From Bacteroidales bacterium (GTDB taxonomy: Bacteria > Bacteroidota > Bacteroidia > Bacteroidales > JAADJA01), in the NCBI GenBank assembly GCA_021740645.1, contig JAIOZL010000040.1, forward strand, positions 1-48,786: DNA of 48,786 bases, in the 5' to 3' direction. Of this stretch, positions 8,933-16,931 are shown piece after piece. Position 1 is the stretch's first letter; the number at the start of each line of letters is the position of its first letter. Under the pieces are notes generated by a model. That model worked only from the letters and a program-made list of their open reading frames with translations, had not been told where the DNA came from and ran no database searches. Position numbers and translations under genes: made by a program.

Positions 8933-8988
8933 TTAGATGTTAGATGTTAGATGTTAGATGTTAGATATTAGATTTTAGACTTTAGATT
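8933..8988. repeat. Heptanucleotide tandem repeat (TTAGATG) between etfB and etfA
   Basis: Eight 7-bp units run in register: four perfect TTAGATG units (8933-8960), then TTAGATA, TTAGATT, TTAGACT and TTAGATT. The array begins 6 bp upstream of the etfA start codon, so copy-number changes would alter the etfA leader. Confidence 0.9.
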
Positions 8989-9044
8989 TGAGGATAGTAG
9001 GTTTTGAAATTTCAAATCATTCATCTAAAATCGTAATTCATAAT

Positions 9045-9794
9045 TTAAATAACTTTTGCTTCGGTGTGTAACAGGTCAACCAGTTCTTTCATGTTTTCGG
9101 GGTCGATCATTTTACAGGCTGCTTTAGCAGGCGGAAGCTCATAACTAACAAAGCTGGTCATGGTTTCCACAGCAGCGCCTTCCACAACGGTTAATGGCTT
9201 TTTGCGTGCCATCATAATCCCACGCATGGAAGGTATCCTGGGCTCAAGGGCCACCCCTTTTTGAATAATTGCAACAAAAGGAATTTGTGTGGCTACTACT
9301 TCCGATCCGCCATCAATCTCCCTTTTCAGGGAAACATTTCCGTTCTCGATGTTAATAGAGGATACGGAAGAGACAGAAGGCAGGCCTAAAAATTCGGCGA
9401 TCATTCCGCCAACTGCTGCCCCATTGTAATCAGATGATTCAATCCCGGCCACGATCATGTCATAACCCATGTCTTTAACCGCTTCAGCAACCCGATAGGC
9501 TACACCGTAAGCATCAGTAGGTTCAGCGTTTACACGTATGGCATCATCTGCCCCAATGGCCATGGCTTTCCTGAGCGTTGGTTCTACAGAAGTTGGCCCA
9601 ACACTGATCACACTTACTTTTTCGATCGCCCCGCCTGAAGCTTCTTTAAGTTCAAGTGCCCTTGTTAATGCAAGTTCATCCCATGGATTAATGATCCATT
9701 GAACCCCATTTGTATCAAAGGCTGTATTGTCATTCACAAACCTGATTTTAGTGGTAGTATCAGGCACGTTACTAATACAAATAAGAATTTTCAT
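9045..9794 (-). CDS. etfB: Electron transfer flavoprotein beta subunit
   Basis: This 249-residue protein is the AMP/FAD-side partner of EtfA. It starts MKILICISNVPDTT and shows the ETF beta landmarks: INPWDELALTRALELKE near residue 36, GADDAIRV, and DYNGAAVGGMIAEFLGLP around the adenosine-binding loop. The sequence VATQIPFVAIIQKG followed by EPRIPSMRGIMMARKKPL matches the beta-ETF signature region. Length is typical. It is the first gene of an etfBA pair on the minus strand. A TATCTTTG -7-like element on the minus strand at 9847-9840 would give a leader of about 38 nt, and that element overlaps the terminator hairpin of the upstream acyl-CoA dehydrogenase gene. Confidence 0.97.
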   Translation of the reverse strand: MKILICISNVPDTTTKIRFVNDNTAFDTNGVQWIINPWDELALTRALELKEASGGAIEKVSVISVGPTSVEPTLRKAMAIGADDAIRVNAEPTDAYGVAYRVAEAVKDMGYDMIVAGIESSDYNGAAVGGMIAEFLGLPSVSSVSSINIENGNVSLKREIDGGSEVVATQIPFVAIIQKGVALEPRIPSMRGIMMARKKPLTVVEGAAVETMTSFVSYELPPAKAACKMIDPENMKELVDLLHTEAKVI

Positions 9795-9833
9795 ATATCA
9801 TATTGTTTGTTAGTTGTTTTGCGAAATAAAAAC

Positions 9834-9865
9834 AAATGGCAAAGATATAAAACTCTTTGCCATTT
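9834..9865 (-). terminator. Terminator of the acyl-CoA dehydrogenase gene, overlapping the likely etfB promoter
   Basis: AAATGGCAAAG (9834-9844) and CTTTGCCATTT (9855-9865) form a perfect 11-bp stem with a 10-nt loop. Read on the minus strand it is followed by TGTTTTTATTT. It begins about 25 bp after the acyl-CoA dehydrogenase stop. The minus-strand TATCTTTG at 9847-9840 lies across its loop and arm. Confidence 0.75.
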
Positions 9866-9889
9866 TGAATACTAAATCAATATCCTTGC

Positions 9890-11032
9890 TTAGTCTTTTA
9901 AAAGCGACCTTGAAATCACGATCTTCTGGATCTCCGAGGTCCCTTCATAAATTTGCGTAAGCTTGGCTTCGCGCATCAGGCGTTCTACATGGTATTCTTT
10001 TACATAACCGTATCCGCCATGGATCTGCACCGCTTCGGTAGTCACATCCATAGCAATATCGGCACAATATTGTTTGGCCATGGAGCCGGCAATAGCAAAT
10101 GCTTTTCCGTTATCTTTCAGCCAGGCAGCCTTTAAGCAGAGGTTGCGGGCATTTTCCACCTTCACAGCCATATCGGCAATTTTAAAGGCGATGGCCTGGT
10201 GGTTGGCTATTTCTGTTCCAAAAGCTTTTCGCTCTTTGGCATATTGAATGGAGCGTTCCAGCGCCCCGGATGCCAGCCCTAAAGCCTGGGCTGCAATTCC
10301 TATCCTTCCTGCTTCGAGTGCCTTCATGGCAAACTTAAACCCAAATCCATCTTCGCCTATCCTGTTTGCTTTGGGCACCTTTACATCAGTAAACATCACC
10401 GAATGGGTATCCGAACTCCGCATGCCCATTTTGTCTTCGTGTGGGCCAAGGCTGATGCCGGGTGTATCTTTATCTACGATAAACGCATTGATCCCACGAT
10501 GTTTTTTTTCAGGATGGGTCTGGGCAATTACAAGGTACACCGAAGCTGCATTGGCACTGGTAATCCAGTTTTTGGTACCGTTCAGCAGATAATGGTCTCC
10601 TTTGTCTTCGGCTATGGTACGTTGCATGGTGGCATCCGAACCGGCTTCGGGCTCTGACAGCAAATAGGCCCCGATCTTTCTTCCGGTGGCCAGGTCGGGG
10701 AGGTATTTTTGTTTTTGCTCTTCTGTGCCATACTTCTGAAGCCCATAACATACCAAAGAGTTGTTTACCGACATGATCACACTAACCGAAGCATCCACCT
10801 TTGAAATTTCTTCCATGGCTAAAATATAGGAAACTGTGTCCATGCCTCCACCTTCATATTTCGGGTCAACCATCATCCCCATAAAACCAAGGGCAGAAAG
10901 TTCTTGAATATGTTTGGTGGGATAGGTGGCATTATGGTCCCTTTCGATGACGTCGGATAGCAGATCACGCTGGGCAAAGTCGCGGGCCGCATCACGGATC
11001 ATTATTTGTTCTTCGGTAAATTCAAAGTTCAT
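9890..11032 (-). CDS. Acyl-CoA dehydrogenase, short-chain (butyryl-CoA dehydrogenase type)
   Basis: The flavoenzyme oxidises an acyl-CoA to the 2-enoyl-CoA and passes electrons to EtfAB. From the ATG at 11032 it has 380 residues, the usual length, and begins MNFEFTEEQ as family members do; the frame stays open 17 codons further upstream without family sequence. Visible features are YLLSEPEAGSDA (123-134), KNWITSANAA for FAD/substrate contacts, and ERKAFGTEIANHQA. The C-terminal QIHGGYGYVKEYHVERLMRE is followed by IYEGTSEIQ, where Glu363 is the expected catalytic base. The position of the base and the length point to a short-chain substrate such as butyryl-CoA. Substrate choice is inferred, not shown. 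etfBA follows on the same strand, beyond a terminator. Confidence 0.93.
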   Translation of the reverse strand: MNFEFTEEQIMIRDAARDFAQRDLLSDVIERDHNATYPTKHIQELSALGFMGMMVDPKYEGGGMDTVSYILAMEEISKVDASVSVIMSVNNSLVCYGLQKYGTEEQKQKYLPDLATGRKIGAYLLSEPEAGSDATMQRTIAEDKGDHYLLNGTKNWITSANAASVYLVIAQTHPEKKHRGINAFIVDKDTPGISLGPHEDKMGMRSSDTHSVMFTDVKVPKANRIGEDGFGFKFAMKALEAGRIGIAAQALGLASGALERSIQYAKERKAFGTEIANHQAIAFKIADMAVKVENARNLCLKAAWLKDNGKAFAIAGSMAKQYCADIAMDVTTEAVQIHGGYGYVKEYHVERLMREAKLTQIYEGTSEIQKIVISRSLLKD

Positions 11033-11080
11033 TTGATAACATTCTTTTGATGAGCAATAAAGTTTTAATTTTAGGAAGGT

Positions 11081-11088
11081 CAAATTTA
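11081..11088 (-). promoter_or_regulatory. -7 promoter element of the acyl-CoA dehydrogenase gene
   Basis: TAAATTTG on the minus strand is an exact TAnnTTTG, about 49 bp ahead of the ATG at 11032. No clear -33 element is seen. Confidence 0.45.
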
Positions 11089-11219
11089 CAGATTTATCTG
11101 AAATAATGATATTAATTTATGAAGTATCTCAACATCATTACAAAAGGAAGAACGCCATTCAACAATTCATTCAATTGTATTTCGTTTCATAAAAATCATT
11201 TTCAGTGTATAATTATCCT

Positions 11220-11227
11220 TAAATTTG
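11220..11227 (+). promoter_or_regulatory. -7 promoter element of the mlaF-like gene
   Basis: TAAATTTG on the plus strand is an exact TAnnTTTG, 36 bp ahead of the ATG at 11264. Confidence 0.5.
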
Positions 11228-11263
11228 TAGCTAGTAAAACATTCATGCAAAAAAGCAAAACAA

Positions 11264-12013
11264 ATGATTGAAGCCCGAAACATATCCAAGTCGTTTGGTG
11301 ATAAAGATGTACTTAAAAACATTAGTGTCTCATTTGCCAAGGGAAAATGTAACCTGGTGATCGGGCAAAGCGGATCAGGGAAAACGGTCTTGATCAAATG
11401 CCTGGTGGGTTTGTTTGAAGTAGATCAGGGCAGCGTCCTTTTTGATGGCCGCAATTTCAGTGAAATGGATTTCAAAGAAAGAAAGGGCATCCGCAAAGAG
11501 ATCGGGATGCTGTTCCAGGGAGGTGCTTTGTTCGACAGCCTTACCGTAGAACAAAATGTGATGTTCCCCCTAACCATGTATACCAACCAGAGCATGGAAG
11601 AAAAACGCGAACGGGTAAACTTTTGTTTGAACTGGGTCAACCTCGAAAACGCTAACAAACTTTACCCCGCTGAGCTCAGCGGAGGGATGGTAAAAAGGGT
11701 GGCCATTGCAAGGGCCATATCCATGAACCCCGATTATTTGTTTTGTGATGAACCCAACTCCGGCCTCGACCCGCACACATCCGGTGTGATTGACGATTTG
11801 ATCCAACGCCTGACCTATGAGTTTCAAATGACTACTGTAGTAAATACCCACGACATGAACTCGGTGGTTAAAATTGGGGATACGGTATCCTTTATTTATA
11901 ATGGTAATTTATGGTGGGAAGGCGACAAAGACCAGATTTTGGATACCGACAATAAAGAACTGAATGAGTTTGTATTTGATACGGAGTTGACAAAAAGATT
12001 AAAGGAGAAATAA
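11264..12013 (+). CDS. ABC transporter ATPase, MlaF family
   Basis: This 249-residue ATPase energises a lipid transporter of the Mla (outer-membrane lipid asymmetry) type. The Walker A motif is GQSGSGKT (34-41). The Q-loop region MLFQGGALFDSLTV (82-95) is the wording typical of MlaF/Ttg2A. The signature is LSGGM (138-142), Walker B YLFCDEP has Asp162 and Glu163, and NTHDMNSV contains the switch histidine. In most genomes the permease gene mlaE sits directly upstream and an MCE-domain gene downstream. Here neither is present: the neighbours are an opposite-strand dehydrogenase and a four-helix-bundle gene. Partners must be elsewhere if the transporter is functional. It has its own TAAATTTG promoter and a clear ATG start. 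Confidence 0.88.
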   Translation: MIEARNISKSFGDKDVLKNISVSFAKGKCNLVIGQSGSGKTVLIKCLVGLFEVDQGSVLFDGRNFSEMDFKERKGIRKEIGMLFQGGALFDSLTVEQNVMFPLTMYTNQSMEEKRERVNFCLNWVNLENANKLYPAELSGGMVKRVAIARAISMNPDYLFCDEPNSGLDPHTSGVIDDLIQRLTYEFQMTTVVNTHDMNSVVKIGDTVSFIYNGNLWWEGDKDQILDTDNKELNEFVFDTELTKRLKEK

Positions 12014-12084
12014 TTAATGATGTGGTAAAGGTGAGGGTAAGGAAGCCGGTTTAGAAGTTTGGTTATGGTGATGATTCTCAAGAT

Positions 12085-12498
12085 ATGAATATGGATAACA
12101 CCCAAAATAAAAAGATAACAAGTTTTAAGGACTTAATTGTTTACCAGAATACGTATAAGGCCATGCTTCAGGTAATGAAAGAAATTTTGCCACAGTTGCC
12201 CCCTTCTGAACGGTATGACCAGAAAGATCAATTATCAAGGTCTTGTAAAGCTATTCCCCGATTAATCGCTGAGGGATATGCTAAAAGACATCAAAAAGCC
12301 GGCTTTCAAAAGTACCTTGATGATGCCATGGCTGAATGTAATGAAACTCTTGTAGGAATTGAACAAGTAAAAGATATTTATGAAGTACAAATTGAGCTTT
12401 GTAAAGAACTTGTTCAAACATATGATATATCAGGGAGGCAGATTTATAGATTAAGAGAGTCGTGGCAAAACTTTAAAATGAGGGATAGAAACGAATAG
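12085..12498 (+). CDS. Four helix bundle protein (S23/IVS-type family)
   Basis: The 137-residue protein belongs to the family first noticed inside 23S rRNA intervening sequences (TIGR02436). The N-terminal SFKDLIVYQNTYKAML, the central QLSRSCKAIPRLIAEGYAKR and the region KYLDDAMAECNETLVGIE are the family's landmarks. It is predicted to be nearly all helical, with the four helices forming a bundle. No rRNA is present here, so this is one of the free-standing chromosomal copies. The molecular role is not established. It follows the mlaF-like gene by 71 bp on the same strand and precedes cvpA by 140 bp, so it may be an insertion between them. Confidence 0.85.
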   Translation: MNMDNTQNKKITSFKDLIVYQNTYKAMLQVMKEILPQLPPSERYDQKDQLSRSCKAIPRLIAEGYAKRHQKAGFQKYLDDAMAECNETLVGIEQVKDIYEVQIELCKELVQTYDISGRQIYRLRESWQNFKMRDRNE

Positions 12499-12638
12499 GG
12501 CCATTTTCAATAAATCACAGATACAAATGTTTAGAAACTACATTACAGTATTTATCATAAATACGTTTTTTACTACAGAACTTTACCCGGTACTTATCCC
12601 AAACTGGCTTCATAACCTTAACCTTTAACTTAGTGCAT

Positions 12639-13166
12639 ATGAATTTCATCGATATCATCATTTTAGTTTTCTTTGCCTGGTTTGCCTACCACGGATTTAA
12701 AAAAGGCTTTATTATTGAGTTGGCTTCTTTGGTGGCTTTAATTTTGGGTATTTATGCGGCCCTTTATTTATCGGGTTATGCTGCTGATTTTTTAATCGAC
12801 ACCATTCATCTGGATGGAAAGTATGTGCCGGTATTTTCATTAATCATCACCTTTATTGTCATCGTCTTCCTGGTATATATGCTGGGCCGTATTTTAGAAA
12901 AAGTGATCAATATGATCGCCCTGGGTTTCCTTAACAAACTGGCAGGAGGAATATTCGGGCTGCTGAAAGGGGCTGTATTTTTAAGTATCTTTATTTTGGT
13001 CATGAACTTCTTCAGCGAAAACCTCGTTTCACAGGAAAAAAAGGATGGATCCCTGTTTTATAACCCGGTGGAAGAAATTGCCCCACTTCTATGGAAAAAA
13101 ATGAAATCCCTTGATGATCCGAATATTCGCAAAGTAGAAGAAAGAATCGAAGAAATAGATGTGTAG
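12639..13166 (+). CDS. CvpA family membrane protein
   Basis: This 175-residue protein has four or so hydrophobic segments: residues 3-20, 24-45, 63-88 and 98-123 approximately. It matches the CvpA (colicin V production) family, with NFIDIIILVFFAWFAYHGFKKG at the start split over the first helix, and IALGFLNKLAGGIFGLLKG before the last helix. The C-terminal tail is charged and probably cytosolic. Family members are inner-membrane proteins linked to colicin V production and to purF expression in E. coli, with no settled biochemical role. I chose the ATG at 12639; a GTG two codons earlier is in frame but less likely. It converges with the gene ending at 13171, leaving 4 bp between stops. Confidence 0.85.
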   Translation: MNFIDIIILVFFAWFAYHGFKKGFIIELASLVALILGIYAALYLSGYAADFLIDTIHLDGKYVPVFSLIITFIVIVFLVYMLGRILEKVINMIALGFLNKLAGGIFGLLKGAVFLSIFILVMNFFSENLVSQEKKDGSLFYNPVEEIAPLLWKKMKSLDDPNIRKVEERIEEIDV

Positions 13167-13170
13167 CCTA

Positions 13171-15249
13171 TTATAGATCAAGGGACATAGAAACCAACTC
13201 CGCCAGGTCGTAGTTTTTAACTTCCTCTTCCTTGTTCTTATACTTGATGCCATCGGTCATCATGACCATACAAAAGGGGCATGCCGTACAAATGATATCA
13301 GCACCTGTTTCAAGAGCCTCTTCAGTGCGTTCGATAAATACCTCCTTGTCGCCTTTTTCAGCCTCTTTGAACATTTGTCCACCACCGGCACCACAACAAA
13401 GTGCAAAACTTTTATTACGTTTCATTTCTACTTTTGGGGCAGGTAATGCATTCAGCACGTCACGTGGGGCATTGTATTCCCCATTCCCCCTGCCCAGGTA
13501 ACATGGGTCGTGAAATGTGATTTTTTGGCCGTTGAAGGATTCTCCGTTCAGTTTTAGCTTACCCCCCGAAATCATTTGCTGCAGGAATTGGGAGTGATGA
13601 ATTACCTCATATTTTCCATCGAAATCGGGATATTCATTGATAAAGGTATTAAAGTCGTGTGGATCGCAGGTAATGATCTTTTTTACTTCATAGCCGTTTA
13701 AAATTTCCACATTCATCATGGCCTGCATCTGGAAAAGCATTTCGTTGCCAGCCCTGCGGGCCACATCACCGCTATCGGTTTCTTCTGTTCCCAACACCGC
13801 ATAATCAATTCTCAGGTGGTTCAAAATCTTCACAAATTCACGGGTCACTTTTTTATACCTGTCGTCGAATGCGCCGGCAGAACCCACCCAAAACAAATAT
13901 TCCGGTTTTTCACCCGCAGCCAGCTTATCAGCCATCAATGGAACCTCCAGCCCTTCAGACCAAAGCATACGGTCTTCCTGCGAAAACTGCCAGGGGGCAC
14001 CATTGTTCTCAATATTAGTAAACACGGTGTTTAATTCACCCGGCCCTGCCGATTCTTCCATCACCAGGTACCTTCTTAAATCTACAATAAGTGAGGGGTG
14101 GTTGATATTAACCGGGCACTCCTGGGCGCAAGCATTACAGGTAGTACAGGCCCATAATTCTTCGGGTGAGATATAGTCGTTGATCAATGATTTCTGGTCA
14201 TCAAAACTTTTACCCGTCTTAAGCATTCCCGGGCCTTTTTCTTTCATCCTTGCCCGAACATCCATAATAATTTTCCGGGGGGATAATTTTTTCCCGGTGA
14301 TATTGGCCGGACAAACTGAGGTACAACGGCCACATTCGGTACAGGTAAGTGCATCCAAATAGTTTTTCCAGGTCACATCTTCCACATCTTTTACTCCAAA
14401 ACGGGAAACCTCTTCTTCCCCTTCGGCAGGTTCAGCGAATGCGGCATTGGGATCCATCATCATTTTTACTTCTTTGGTAATTTCAGGCATATTGTAAAGT
14501 TGGCCCAGGGGCTCCAGCCGCGAAAGAAAAACATTCGGCACCGACATAAACACATGGAAGTGCTTACTGTATGGAAGAATATTTGCGAAAATAAAAATCA
14601 GTAAAATATGCGACCACCAGTAAATTTCGTGTTGAATGTGCACTGCCTCACTGCCTGTAGGTTGGGCCGGTAAAAAACTATCTACAATAAACATACTCAC
14701 CGGGAAGTATCCTTCATAATTGGCCAAATGCCCGGCATAATAAAAAACATTCATTCCCAGCAAGGAAACCATAAGCAGGAAAATGAGGGTAAGGGCAATG
14801 TTGGCATCCATGTGCGAAACATGTTTCATCTCAATACCCGAAAATCGTTTTACATTCAGGAACAACCTTCTCGCTAAAAAGACCAGGATGGAAATAGCGA
14901 TGATAAAAGCAAACACATCGCCTGAGGCCATGAGTATATCATAAAAAATCCCAAGAAAACTCAAAATCCGATCTGTGCCAAACAGTCCGTCAATGATCAT
15001 TTCGATGCTTCCTACCAGGATCACCAAAAAGCCCCAGAATACCAGGGCATGCAAAAAGCCGACAAAGGGGAAGCGGAAAATTTTTGTCTGGCCGATGGCC
15101 ACCTCCATCATCATCGCGAACCTTTTGCCGTAATCCCCAATAGGAAATGGTTTTGTTAATTTGAGATAAGCATACAGCCTGCGAATGGTCCAGAAAAAGA
15201 CACCAAGGGTTAAAAGCAGGGAGATCAGAAAAAGTATTTGTTTTATCAT
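13171..15249 (-). CDS. Membrane FeS oxidoreductase, EtfAB:menaquinone reductase (EMR) type
   Basis: This 692-residue protein combines three parts. Residues 1-235 form about six membrane helices like the NarI haem b subunit, with histidines such as H67, H214, H230 and H232 as possible haem ligands. Residues 300-380 hold two 4Fe-4S motifs, CTECGRCTSVCP (C303, C306, C309, C313) and CTTCNACAQECP (C368, C371, C374, C378). The C-terminal half has two HdrD-like cysteine-rich (CCG) domains, with HDPCYLGRG, ALCCGAGGGQMF and CTACPFCMV. This architecture is that of membrane proteins that take electrons from EtfAB and reduce menaquinone during acyl-CoA oxidation. The nearby acyl-CoA dehydrogenase and etfBA support that role, which is inferred from architecture and context. 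Confidence 0.88.
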   Translation of the reverse strand: MIKQILFLISLLLTLGVFFWTIRRLYAYLKLTKPFPIGDYGKRFAMMMEVAIGQTKIFRFPFVGFLHALVFWGFLVILVGSIEMIIDGLFGTDRILSFLGIFYDILMASGDVFAFIIAISILVFLARRLFLNVKRFSGIEMKHVSHMDANIALTLIFLLMVSLLGMNVFYYAGHLANYEGYFPVSMFIVDSFLPAQPTGSEAVHIQHEIYWWSHILLIFIFANILPYSKHFHVFMSVPNVFLSRLEPLGQLYNMPEITKEVKMMMDPNAAFAEPAEGEEEVSRFGVKDVEDVTWKNYLDALTCTECGRCTSVCPANITGKKLSPRKIIMDVRARMKEKGPGMLKTGKSFDDQKSLINDYISPEELWACTTCNACAQECPVNINHPSLIVDLRRYLVMEESAGPGELNTVFTNIENNGAPWQFSQEDRMLWSEGLEVPLMADKLAAGEKPEYLFWVGSAGAFDDRYKKVTREFVKILNHLRIDYAVLGTEETDSGDVARRAGNEMLFQMQAMMNVEILNGYEVKKIITCDPHDFNTFINEYPDFDGKYEVIHHSQFLQQMISGGKLKLNGESFNGQKITFHDPCYLGRGNGEYNAPRDVLNALPAPKVEMKRNKSFALCCGAGGGQMFKEAEKGDKEVFIERTEEALETGADIICTACPFCMVMMTDGIKYKNKEEEVKNYDLAELVSMSLDL

Positions 15250-15404
15250 GTTACAGGTTTTAAAAGCACAATTTTAAGACTTAATAAAATTAGAATAAAA
15301 ATAAATTAAAAATTTGAGATGGAAGAAGGCAGGGTGAGTTGCAAAATAAGCTGCTTTTTTTTGTTGCTTCAAAAAGAGTAAAAAGAACTGTCAATTCACT
15401 CCTC

Positions 15405-15446
15405 ACTTTTCACCAATCGCTGTTAATACGGGCGATTGCCAAAAGT
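15405..15446. promoter_or_regulatory. Inverted repeat upstream of the sensor kinase promoter, possible operator
   Basis: ACTTTTCACCAATCGC (15405-15420) and GCGATTGCCAAAAGT (15432-15446) are inverted arms with a 7-bp perfect core, a small mismatch region and a 6-bp outer match. It lies about 45-80 bp upstream of the TATTTTTG promoter, a position fit for a regulator binding site. Confidence 0.35.
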
Positions 15447-15487
15447 TAATAAACGTTAAATACAAAATAAGTTGTTGAACGTCAACG

Positions 15488-15495
15488 TATTTTTG
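15488..15495 (+). promoter_or_regulatory. -7 promoter element directly ahead of the sensor kinase gene
   Basis: TATTTTTG is an exact TAnnTTTG, with only 5 bp between it and the ATG at 15501. If used, the transcript would start at or within a few bases of the start codon, so the message would be nearly leaderless. Confidence 0.4.
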
Positions 15496-15500
15496 CAACA

Positions 15501-16931
15501 ATGAACCGAAAAGTATTTATAACGATTATCGTCGTAATGACCCTGGCTTTGTTGGGATTAATGATCATTCAATCGTATTGGATCAGAAATACGATTACGG
15601 TAAAAGAGGCGGGGTTTATGCGCAGTGTGAACGAGGCGATGACCTCCGTTATTTATAAGCTGGAACGTTTTGAAGCGGTTGACCAGTTTCAGCAGCAAAA
15701 CAACTATCTTCAGCAACGCGACCGTTGGCTGAAATCAATGGACTCGCTAAACCGGGCCATATTTGAAGAACAGACTTCCGTTATTGACCCCTGGAACATC
15801 AACCGCCTGTTTCAGAAGTCGCTCATTGCCCAGGATGTGTTGGAAGACATGATGAACAATTACCAGGATAAACCCATTGAGAAGAGGATAAATACCGGTA
15901 TTCTCGACTCACTCATCAATGATGAACTTCAGGCCAGGGGCATTCAAACAGATTATGAGTTTGGAATCTTCAGTCCGAAACGGAATTTTATGCCCATTCA
16001 AAAAACAGGTAAATATCCAAAGGAGTTGTTGAATAACAGCTACACTTATGCCATGTTTCCCAGCGACTTCATCAATAACCCCGACTACCTGATGGTGTAT
16101 TTCCCCAAAGAAAAGAGGTTTTTGTATACCCAGCTGTGGCAAACCCTTTCGGTGTCGGTTGTTTTTATCATCATCATTATTTTATCCTTTAGTTACACCC
16201 TGATGACGATTTTAAAACAAAAGAAAATTTCGGAGATGAAGAACGACTTTATCAATAATATGACCCATGAAATTAAAACCCCGATAGCGACCATTTCACT
16301 GGCATGTGAGGCCCTTGGTGATAAAGACATTATCAAATCAGAGAGCCTTTACCAGAATTACATCAATGTAATTAATGAAGAGAACAATCGTTTGGGCGGT
16401 ATGACAGAACGGATCCTTCAATCGGCAAAACTTGAAAAAGGCCAGATCATCCTTGAGAAGGAAAAGGTGAATATGCACGACATTATCGAGGAAGCCGTAA
16501 ACAACATTAAGTTGCAGGTTGAAAATAAAGGAGGGACAATTACCAAAAAATTAAAAGCAGCTACCTTCGATATTTATGCTGATCCGGTTCATATTTCCAA
16601 TGTCATGTTTAACCTGCTCGACAATGCAATTAAGTACACGAACAATGAACCCAAAATTGAAATCGCTACCGAGAATTCCTACAGTGGCCTGATTGTTTCG
16701 GTGAAAGATAATGGTCCGGGCATCAGCAAGGCCAACCAGAAAAAAGTGTTTGAAAAACTGTACCGCATACCCACCGGCAACCTGCATAATGTAAAAGGTT
16801 TTGGACTGGGCTTGAGTTACGTAAAGGCCATTGTAGAGCAGCACCAGGGAAAGATCAGCCTGGAAAGTGAATTAAACAGGGGAACAAAATTTATTATATA
16901 TTTACCATTAAATAAATCGGAAAACGAATAA
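15501..16931 (+). CDS. rprX: RprX-like sensor histidine kinase
   Basis: The 476-residue protein is an inner-membrane sensor. The first helix spans residues 6-25 and the second about 213-236, enclosing a periplasmic sensor region of about 185 residues with no recognisable domain. The HisKA domain has MTHEIKTPIA, with His256 as the phosphorylated residue. The ATP-binding domain shows the N box NLLDNAIKY (371-379, Asn375), the G1 box DNGPGIS (403-409) and GFGLGLSY (433-440). Its stop codon overlaps the start of the response regulator gene (TAATG), so the two are translationally coupled. The partner closely resembles Bacteroides RprY, which makes this the RprX counterpart. The signal sensed is unknown. 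Confidence 0.9.
   Translation: MNRKVFITIIVVMTLALLGLMIIQSYWIRNTITVKEAGFMRSVNEAMTSVIYKLERFEAVDQFQQQNNYLQQRDRWLKSMDSLNRAIFEEQTSVIDPWNINRLFQKSLIAQDVLEDMMNNYQDKPIEKRINTGILDSLINDELQARGIQTDYEFGIFSPKRNFMPIQKTGKYPKELLNNSYTYAMFPSDFINNPDYLMVYFPKEKRFLYTQLWQTLSVSVVFIIIIILSFSYTLMTILKQKKISEMKNDFINNMTHEIKTPIATISLACEALGDKDIIKSESLYQNYINVINEENNRLGGMTERILQSAKLEKGQIILEKEKVNMHDIIEEAVNNIKLQVENKGGTITKKLKAATFDIYADPVHISNVMFNLLDNAIKYTNNEPKIEIATENSYSGLIVSVKDNGPGISKANQKKVFEKLYRIPTGNLHNVKGFGLGLSYVKAIVEQHQGKISLESELNRGTKFIIYLPLNKSENE

Noticed and set aside
12085..12498. Evidence for a 23S rRNA intervening sequence
   Set aside because: The protein family fits, but no rRNA sequence flanks the gene.
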